A model generated the notes under the pieces. The model was not told the DNA's origin. It worked only from the letters and a program-made list of their open reading frames with translations, and ran no database searches. A stretch of 64,000 bases of DNA from Siderastrea siderea (lineage: Eukaryota > Cnidaria > Anthozoa > Scleractinia > Rhizangiidae), in NCBI GenBank assembly GCA_964030785.1, contig OZ034979.1:6071423-6135422 (forward strand). The letters run 5' to 3'. Position numbers and translations under genes: made by a program. Positions 63,601 to 64,000 of this stretch are shown here, piece by piece. How positions within the stretch are numbered: position 1 is the first letter of the stretch; every line of letters begins with the position of its first letter.

Positions 63601-63969
63601 AAAAATCTGTTTCAAAACAAAAACACAAGCGCGCAAAGCACTTTGAGTGACACTGGCTCTTTCACGCTTTTTTAGAATTATGGTTGCTTAAATATCTCTG
63701 AAAAATGCATGGTTACCCACATTTTTCTTTTTGGATTCCAATAAACATTGCTAAGGTCTACTTTTTCCCCATAGTCATAACCTTTGCCAAAATACTTCTG
63801 TATTAGGAAGCACCGTCCTTAATCGCAAGCAGTTTGACTGGATGGAAACACCTTTCCCGTTGATTTCACCGAACATTACCTATCTGACCACATATCTCGC
63901 ATGGTTTCTTCTGATTTGGTTTGAACTCTTCTCTAATGATTGTAAAGTGAAGTTCATGAGTGGCAAGGC
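36385..63969 (-). CDS. XRN2: XRN2, nuclear 5'-3' exoribonuclease (C-terminal 24 coding exons; 5' end outside window)
   Basis: XRN2 degrades 5'-monophosphorylated RNA in the nucleus and drives torpedo termination of RNA polymerase II, besides rRNA and snoRNA trimming (family knowledge). Twenty-four exons join in frame: 63880-63969, 61885-61934, 59802-59873, 59217-59270, 58645-58724, 56865-56922, 55784-55841, 54926-54975, 54511-54573, 54091-54249, 52213-52304, 50769-50862, 50145-50195, 49236-49343, 45982-46071, 45692-45764, 44987-45070, 44124-44224, 42071-42150, 41215-41271, 40565-40633, 40052-40177, 38650-39055, 36385-36438. Every intron is GT-AG and phases match, giving about 739 residues and a stop. 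Seen in order: a CCHC zinc knuckle (exons 1-2), the VGNDFLP metal-binding Asp motif of the Xrn nuclease (exon 5), a basic helix, a Ser/Pro linker, the conserved Xrn2 core (exons 12-17), and a Gly/Tyr/Asn/Gln/Arg-rich tail. [16 protein letters not shown] favours XRN2 over XRN1. The N-terminal catalytic acidic residues must lie beyond 64000. Introns carry most of the mobile elements listed here. Confidence 0.96.
36549..38207. mobile_element. Possible ~1.66-kb TIR element in the last XRN2 intron
   Basis: Arms of ~35 bp (36549-36583 and 38172-38207) are reverse complements containing GACACAGCGGCAAAATGAGT. The interior includes an open minus-strand frame at ~37610-37900 ([20 protein letters not shown]...) that I cannot assign. 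Confidence 0.45.
38650..39055 (-). CDS. XRN2: XRN2 window exon 23 (low-complexity tail)
   Basis: 406 bp, the largest exon, with 135 codons after completing an Asn codon. It is rich in Pro, Tyr, Gly, Asn, Gln, Ser and Arg, with two near-identical adjacent NSGGYQ-NRP units and scattered RGD, RGH and RGN sites. It corresponds to the Arg/Gly/Pro-rich disordered XRN2 tail. Donor GTAAGC; reading on without splicing gives only a few more residues before a stop. Confidence 0.92.
39085..39900 (+). repeat. 106-bp tandem repeat, array D, with higher-order units
   Basis: Same family as arrays A-C, in the XRN2 intron between exons 22 and 23. Positions ~39150-39340 and ~39343-39540 form a longer repeated unit of ~195 bp made of two diverged monomers with a GGCCAAACAAAGTTTTTT insert; simple monomers follow. 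Confidence 0.93.
39968..40014. repeat. Poly-C / poly-A / (CAA)n tract
   Basis: Homopolymer C run, then A run, then CAACAA units, ending near XRN2 exon 22. Confidence 0.9.
40052..40177 (-). CDS. XRN2: XRN2 window exon 22
   Basis: 126 bp. It encodes [13 protein letters not shown] and [20 protein letters not shown], matching the AAVLKPSDWE...LGFNRDRRP...AFRTLG portion of XRN2. Acceptor TTCTCAG, donor GTAAGT. Confidence 0.92.
40269..40407. mobile_element. Second copy of the 33994 TIR element
   Basis: It begins GCTGGTATATCAGAGGATCA and includes TTTCGAACAATC and GGGCATTATCCTCC like the first copy; the right end is eroded. Confidence 0.65.
40565..40633 (-). CDS. XRN2: XRN2 window exon 21
   Basis: 69 bp. 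It encodes [18 protein letters not shown], matching FKDPQFAEDYIFKAVMLP. Acceptor TTACAG, donor GTAAGT. Confidence 0.9.
40722..40813. repeat. (GAT/GAG)n microsatellite
   Basis: ATG/GAT and GAG trinucleotides in blocks; intronic in XRN2. Confidence 0.95.
41215..41271 (-). CDS. XRN2: XRN2 window exon 20
   Basis: 57 bp. It encodes [18 protein letters not shown], comparable with VCSPVPMLRDLTQNTVV. Acceptor TTTTCAG, donor GTAACG, phase 2. Confidence 0.87.
41690..41931 (-). mobile_element. tRNA-derived SINE
   Basis: On the minus strand the head has an A box (TGGCCGAGTGG, 41910-41920) and a B box (GGTTTGAATCC, 41865-41875) spaced like a pol III promoter. It is followed by a ~170-bp non-tRNA body including CCTCCCGCCAGCTGGGATTC. 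It is not a functional tRNA, since the acceptor stem does not close. Confidence 0.8.
42071..42150 (-). CDS. XRN2: XRN2 window exon 19
   Basis: 80 bp. It encodes [17 protein letters not shown] then VPILPH, equivalent to the HGIQGKFSLDEEAILPD stretch. Acceptor TTTGCAG, donor GTAAGA. Confidence 0.85.
42213..42423. mobile_element. Palindromic MITE (TAGCCTGTTCCAAGCTC family)
   Basis: Ends TAGCCTGTTCCAAGCTCTCC and its reverse complement; a G17-type homopolymer run lies inside at ~42300. Confidence 0.85.
42502..42703. mobile_element. TTAA-bounded MITE (CCCTTTA family)
   Basis: Starts TTAACCCTTTAGGCCCCAAT and ends GGGGCTAAAGGGTTAA; contains AAACAAGTTCTCCTGACTAG. Confidence 0.88.
43020..43095 (-). 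mobile_element. Degraded tRNA-like SINE head
   Basis: The minus strand shows CAGTGGTTAGAGTATATGAC and GGTCACGAGGC, resembling A-box and B-box regions of the SINE heads here, but decayed. Confidence 0.35.
44124..44224 (-). CDS. XRN2: XRN2 window exon 18
   Basis: 101 bp. It encodes [20 protein letters not shown], corresponding to the GGDVLFVGKHHPLHDFILELY region. Conservation is lower, but phase and splice sites (TTTCAG, GTAAAA) agree. Confidence 0.85.
44366..44453. repeat. (AAT)n microsatellite
   Basis: About 28 AAT/AAC units in an XRN2 intron. The poly-Asn and poly-Leu frames across it are artefacts. Confidence 0.97.
44987..45070 (-). CDS. XRN2: XRN2 window exon 17
   Basis: 84 bp. It encodes [16 protein letters not shown] followed by VYPDLSDLE. 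It leaves in phase 1 at GTGAGT. Confidence 0.95.
45633..45685. repeat. (ATT)n microsatellite
   Basis: About 17 ATT units immediately past the donor of XRN2 exon 16. Confidence 0.97.
45692..45764 (-). CDS. XRN2: XRN2 window exon 16
   Basis: 73 bp. It encodes [12 protein letters not shown] and [14 protein letters not shown], matching vertebrate XRN2 almost residue for residue. An (ATT)n microsatellite starts 7 bp past the donor. Confidence 0.96.
45982..46071 (-). CDS. XRN2: XRN2 window exon 15
   Basis: 90 bp, phase 0. It encodes [20 protein letters not shown], the segment that most clearly separates XRN2 from XRN1. The preceding intron (46072-49235) carries a pentamer minisatellite, a Mutator-like element and nested MITEs. 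Confidence 0.97.
46366..46667. mobile_element. TTAA-bounded MITE split by a palindromic insertion
   Basis: Starts TTAACCCTTTAATCC and ends GGACTTAAAGGGTTAA. The CTTCCTTTATYCTCAT segment expected from other copies is interrupted at 46497 by an 87-bp palindrome. Confidence 0.85.
46497..46583. mobile_element. Palindromic MITE nested in 46366-46667
   Basis: A near-perfect hairpin: AAGGTTGATTTCTACTGTCG on one side, CGACAGTGGAAATCGACCTT on the other, with CGTACGGCCCGTACG at the centre. Confidence 0.85.
46930..47006. mobile_element. Small palindromic MITE
   Basis: Arms AGCCGTTCTTAGGGTCGTCA and TGACGACCCTAAGAGCGGCT around a short GC-rich loop. Confidence 0.8.
47307..48676. mobile_element. Mutator-like element, non-autonomous, with 9-bp target duplication
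   Basis: Terminal inverted repeats start TAACCTGCGATCAGGC and continue for ~95 bp (both contain AAAATAGGGCCTGATACAAT). The direct repeat CCTTCGCCC flanks both ends (47298-47306 and 48677-48685). Length is 1370 bp. No transposase is seen. The plus-strand frame at 47404-47739 is open for 111 codons but unrecognised. A 9-bp duplication with long TIRs is the MULE signature. Confidence 0.85.
48790..48890 (-). mobile_element. Degraded tRNA-like SINE
   Basis: On the minus strand a B box (GGTTCAATTCC) follows ~45 bp after a weak A-box region (CACTTGTTAGGGCAACG). Confidence 0.5.
49013..49152. repeat. Pentamer minisatellite (GCACT/GCACA, then GCTGT)
   Basis: About 28 pentamers, first CTGCA/CAGCA type, switching near 49123 to the complementary GCTGT phase, so the array can fold on itself. 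Intronic in XRN2, ~80 bp past the donor of exon 14. Confidence 0.95.
49236..49343 (-). CDS. XRN2: XRN2 window exon 14
   Basis: 108 bp, phase 0. It begins [20 protein letters not shown] and ends FEHGTQP, aligning with [20 protein letters not shown] of vertebrate XRN2. Confidence 0.96.
49650..49860 (-). mobile_element. tRNA-derived SINE, second type
   Basis: The minus-strand head CGGTGATGTAGTGGTTAGCG resembles an A box. The tail contains CCTGCGATGGACTAGCATCC, a SINE-tail sequence also common in fish. Head and tail are both intact enough to recognise. A decayed relative lies at ~56655-56780. Confidence 0.7.
50145..50195 (-). CDS. XRN2: XRN2 window exon 13
   Basis: 51 bp, phase 0. It encodes [14 protein letters not shown], nearly invariant in Xrn proteins. 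Acceptor TGCTAG, donor GTAAGT. Confidence 0.95.
50347..50518. mobile_element. Palindromic MITE (GTACCCAGGC family)
   Basis: Ends TCAGCCTTGTACCCAGGC and GCCTGGGTACTAGGCTGA, with a GAGACGTC word outside each end. Confidence 0.8.
50769..50862 (-). CDS. XRN2: XRN2 window exon 12
   Basis: 94 bp. It encodes [15 protein letters not shown], a hallmark of the second conserved Xrn2 region, and ends FRKKV. Donor GTAGGA is weaker than the others, but phase and homology fix it. Confidence 0.93.
51349..51526. mobile_element. Palindromic MITE
   Basis: Arms share AACAATTGGTTCATACGTCA-type ends, CTTCATCGAGATATGAAGCA and GAAGTTTGGAGAGCAC in reverse complement. An inner hairpin is formed by the ATATGAAGCA word. 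Confidence 0.8.
51627..51663. repeat. (GAC/GAT)n microsatellite
   Basis: ACGACGACGACG followed by GATGATG. Confidence 0.92.
51995..52206. mobile_element. TTAA-bounded MITE (CCCTTTA family)
   Basis: From TTATCCCTTTAAGCCCCAAT to GGGGCTGAAAGGGTTAA; the complete ~212-bp length makes it a good reference copy. Confidence 0.88.
52213..52304 (-). CDS. XRN2: XRN2 window exon 11 (acidic linker)
   Basis: 92 bp. It encodes a Ser-rich lead-in followed by [16 protein letters not shown], equivalent to the KRKAEDSDSEPEPED linker of vertebrate XRN2. A TTAA-bounded MITE ends seven bases downstream of the donor side, at 52206. Confidence 0.9.
54091..54249 (-). CDS. XRN2: XRN2 window exon 10 (Ser/Pro/Gln linker)
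   Basis: 159 bp, phase 0. It encodes a flexible linker starting [14 protein letters not shown] and including [12 protein letters not shown], matching the TPSGILTPHAL...RQAAYEMRMQ linker of vertebrate XRN2. Low conservation is expected here. Confidence 0.92.
54511..54573 (-). CDS. XRN2: XRN2 window exon 9 (basic helix)
   Basis: 63 bp, phase 0. It encodes a Lys/Arg-rich helix ([15 protein letters not shown]), comparable with the RRRQKEKRKRMKR stretch of vertebrate XRN2, which is a likely nuclear localisation or RNA-contact segment. Confidence 0.9.
54631..54793. mobile_element. pogo/Tigger-like MITE
   Basis: TA flanks both ends. TIRs are CACTTGACTCCAGTTAACTC and CAGTTGACTCGAGATAACTC (inverted). 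CAGTTGACTC-type ends with a TA target duplication are typical of pogo/Tigger elements. Confidence 0.8.
54926..54975 (-). CDS. XRN2: XRN2 window exon 8
   Basis: 50 bp. It encodes [16 protein letters not shown], the start of the charged helical stretch. Acceptor TTTAG, donor GTGAGT. Confidence 0.92.
55060..55560. repeat. AAAGTAGCGACC repeat cluster
   Basis: GTAACGACCCTCCGAAAGTA and related words recur at both ends (55080-55190 and 55488-55545), with GTAAAGTTC near the left edge and GAACTTTAC near the right. It may be a TIR element with subterminal repeats. Confidence 0.6.
55784..55841 (-). CDS. XRN2: XRN2 window exon 7
   Basis: 58 bp. It encodes [18 protein letters not shown], which corresponds to GYLTESGYVNLQRVQMIM of vertebrate XRN2. 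Leaves in phase 1. Confidence 0.93.
56162..56562. mobile_element. TTAA-bounded palindromic MITE (GGACGGTGCC family)
   Basis: Ends TTAAGGACGGTGCCTCCT and GGAGGCACTGTCCTTAA, about 401 bp. Inner arms carry AATCCAAAAGGAAAAATGTG and TTTTTCAGAGATAAT in both orientations. Intact reference for the split copy at 62409. Confidence 0.88.
56865..56922 (-). CDS. XRN2: XRN2 window exon 6
   Basis: 58 bp. After completing an Arg codon it encodes [19 protein letters not shown], matching the ENAIDRLVNIYK region of animal XRN2. Donor GTAAGG. Confidence 0.94.
57190..57411. repeat. Dispersed repeat, copy 1
   Basis: Contains ATGTCAGTTCAAAACAAATG, GTTTTTA and TTCTTGAGAATGCTTGAGAA; an inverted relative lies at 61503-61770. 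Both are intronic in XRN2. Confidence 0.7.
57693..58120. mobile_element. TTAA-bounded fold-back element
   Basis: Ends TTAAGACGGAATCCAT and ATGGATTCCGTCTTAA; arms of ~200 bp share GGCAATTTCTTATGGGAGCC and its complement. Non-coding. Confidence 0.88.
58118..58326. mobile_element. TTAA-bounded MITE (CCCTTTA family)
   Basis: It begins in the TTAA shared with 57693-58120 and ends GCTTAAAGGGTT. Contains CAAGCATCTAATTTCTCCTT and CAAATTCTCCCAACTAGTAC. Confidence 0.85.
58381..58607. mobile_element. Palindromic MITE (GACTACGAGTAGTC family)
   Basis: Ends GACTTCGAGTAGTCTCTCTT and its complement, with GAGCGAGCG arms and a central AAACGTG region. It lies ~40 bp downstream of XRN2 exon 5. Confidence 0.85.
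58645..58724 (-). CDS. XRN2: XRN2 window exon 5 (VGNDFLP active-site motif)
   Basis: 80 bp. It encodes [20 protein letters not shown]. The Asp of GNDFLP is one of the metal-coordinating acidic residues of Xrn nucleases (family knowledge), so catalytic competence is preserved here. Leaves in phase 2, donor GTAAGT. Confidence 0.96.
58925..59160 (-). repeat. 106-bp tandem repeat, array E
   Basis: Two units plus a partial, in the orientation of arrays B and C, in the XRN2 intron between exons 4 and 5. It ends in a G run at 59158. Confidence 0.93.
59217..59270 (-). CDS. XRN2: XRN2 window exon 4
   Basis: 54 bp, phase 0 at both ends. It encodes [18 protein letters not shown]. Acceptor CCGCAG, donor GTAAGT. 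Confidence 0.95.
59545..59738. mobile_element. TTAA-family MITE, left-truncated
   Basis: It lacks the CCCTTTA end at left and ends GGGGCTCAAAGGGTTAA. Confidence 0.82.
59802..59873 (-). CDS. XRN2: XRN2 window exon 3
   Basis: 72 bp, phase 0 at both ends. It encodes FDELSAP then [12 protein letters not shown], matching the Xrn2 segment that precedes the second half of the nuclease domain. Confidence 0.94.
59941..60452. mobile_element. TTAA-family MITE split by a nested MITE
   Basis: CCCTTTAAACCCTAACATCC at the left and CTTGTCACTCTTGGGACTTC at the right are the two ends. Family continuity breaks after GTTCTCCATA and resumes at TTCTTAATATGTTACTAG, with 59999-60295 between. Confidence 0.85.
59999..60295. 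mobile_element. Two-palindrome MITE nested in 59941-60452
   Basis: Reverse-oriented copy of 24161-24456: AACAATTAGATTATGAGCTC at the left, TCTACTCACTATCTA-type hairpin, and AGTAGATTTATACTAA at the right. Confidence 0.85.
61147..61310. mobile_element. Fold-back repeat
   Basis: Arms contain TTTCAGGTCAAAATGATTTC and its complement around a short loop. Confidence 0.75.
61503..61770. repeat. Dispersed repeat, copy 2 (inverted relative of 57190)
   Basis: Contains TTCTCAAGCATTCTTGAGAA and CATTTTGTTTTGAACTGACA. Confidence 0.65.
61885..61934 (-). CDS. XRN2: XRN2 window exon 2
   Basis: 50 bp. It completes the zinc knuckle: with exon 1 the pattern is C-x2-C-x4-H-x4-C. It continues with GLPKEKQGE. The donor is GTGAG and the exon ends on a full codon. 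Confidence 0.93.
62700..63005 (-). CDS. Unassigned 101-codon ORF inside the nested TIR element
   Basis: ATG start and TGA stop. Composition is plausible for a protein (Ser/Thr/Lys/Glu-rich, few hydrophobic runs), with [19 protein letters not shown] near residue 23. No domain recognised. It could be a captured exon or chance. Confidence 0.2.
   Translation of the reverse strand: MFFFLSATSKTDSYSHTTLAERGRLGLRRSFPEPYEASNLKISFPTAKTLQNSEICNEIDTMALKCQGKIHTSAFGSLTAAMEEDTNQTSQQSRKWQIFHI
63225..63520. repeat. ~150-bp direct duplication
   Basis: GTCAGATCTTGAGTAGTTTT and TTCAGAGCTTGAGTTGTTTT head two diverged copies, each followed by CTCCA-TGACATCTAGC-like and GATGAAGA-like words. Confidence 0.65.
63880..63969 (-). 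CDS. XRN2: XRN2 window exon 1
   Basis: 90 bp, entered in phase 1 and left in phase 1. It encodes [18 protein letters not shown], a strongly conserved Xrn2 segment, then the first half of a CCHC zinc knuckle (CEICGQIG). Acceptor AACAG and donor GTAATG are clear. Confidence 0.94.
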   Translation of the reverse strand, partial: ALPLMNFTLQSLEKSSNQIRRNHARYVVR

Positions 63970-64000
63970 CTGTTAAAAAACAAGTTTAAAATAAACATCA

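Larger units (their letters stand above)
62653..63662. mobile_element. 1010-bp TIR element nested in 62409-63822
   Basis: TIRs AAAGAGCCAGTGTCACCCAA and TTGAGTGACACTGGCTCTTT, followed by CACTTTG-type words. The interior has a 101-codon minus-strand frame (62700-63005, ATG start) and a duplicated ~150-bp segment at 63280-63520. No transposase motif recognised. Confidence 0.8.
62409..63822. mobile_element. TTAA-bounded GGACGGTGCC MITE split by a ~1-kb element
   Basis: Ends TTAAGGACGGTGCCTCCT and GGAAGCACCGTCCTTAA. Compared with the intact copy at 56162-56562, continuity is lost after TTTGTATTTTAA and regained at TTTTAGAATTATGGTTGCT. Confidence 0.88.

Noticed and set aside
1..64000. CRISPR arrays, operons, ribosome binding sites, prophage
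   Set aside because: Introns, SINEs and animal XRN2 show this is eukaryotic nuclear DNA; the tandem arrays lack the repeat-spacer pattern.

Overview
This is a eukaryotic, AT-rich, repeat-dense window with small GT-AG exons and long introns. It is most likely from a cnidarian, probably a stony coral. The basis is an animal-type XRN2 gene plus many short repeat families that I associate with coral genomes; that species-level call is inference from memory, not a search.

The one clear protein-coding gene is XRN2, the nuclear 5'-3' exoribonuclease that degrades RNA behind RNA polymerase II during transcription termination. It lies on the minus strand. I resolved 24 coding exons from 63969 down to a TAA stop at 36385. 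All have consensus splice sites and consistent reading phase, and together encode the C-terminal ~739 residues. The catalytic N-terminal exons lie beyond position 64000.

The left half (1-36000) has no convincing intact protein gene. Positions 628-5974 form a segment bounded by ~190-bp inverted repeats that holds a decayed Penelope-like reverse transcriptase (minus) fused to a decayed CXC-domain transposon-type gene (plus). Positions 7330-10938 hold possible exons with a phase-compatible 41-codon ORF. Positions 14700-18550 hold short, splice-flanked, non-coding exons on the plus strand, several of which are diverged tandem duplicates; this looks like a lncRNA. From 20750 to 24600 there is a degenerate ~100-bp tandem array, and 24600-32180 is mostly featureless AT-rich DNA.

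Repeats dominate everywhere, including the XRN2 introns. A 106-bp tandem repeat occurs as five separate arrays. A TTAA-bounded MITE family has at least eight copies, two of them split by younger palindromic insertions. A Mutator-like element of 1370 bp has a perfect 9-bp target-site duplication. There are tRNA-derived SINEs, fold-back elements, Penelope-type fragments with hammerhead-like cores, and several microsatellites. The most unusual material is the duplicated-exon transcript unit, the 106-bp arrays, the nested insertions and the Mutator-like element.
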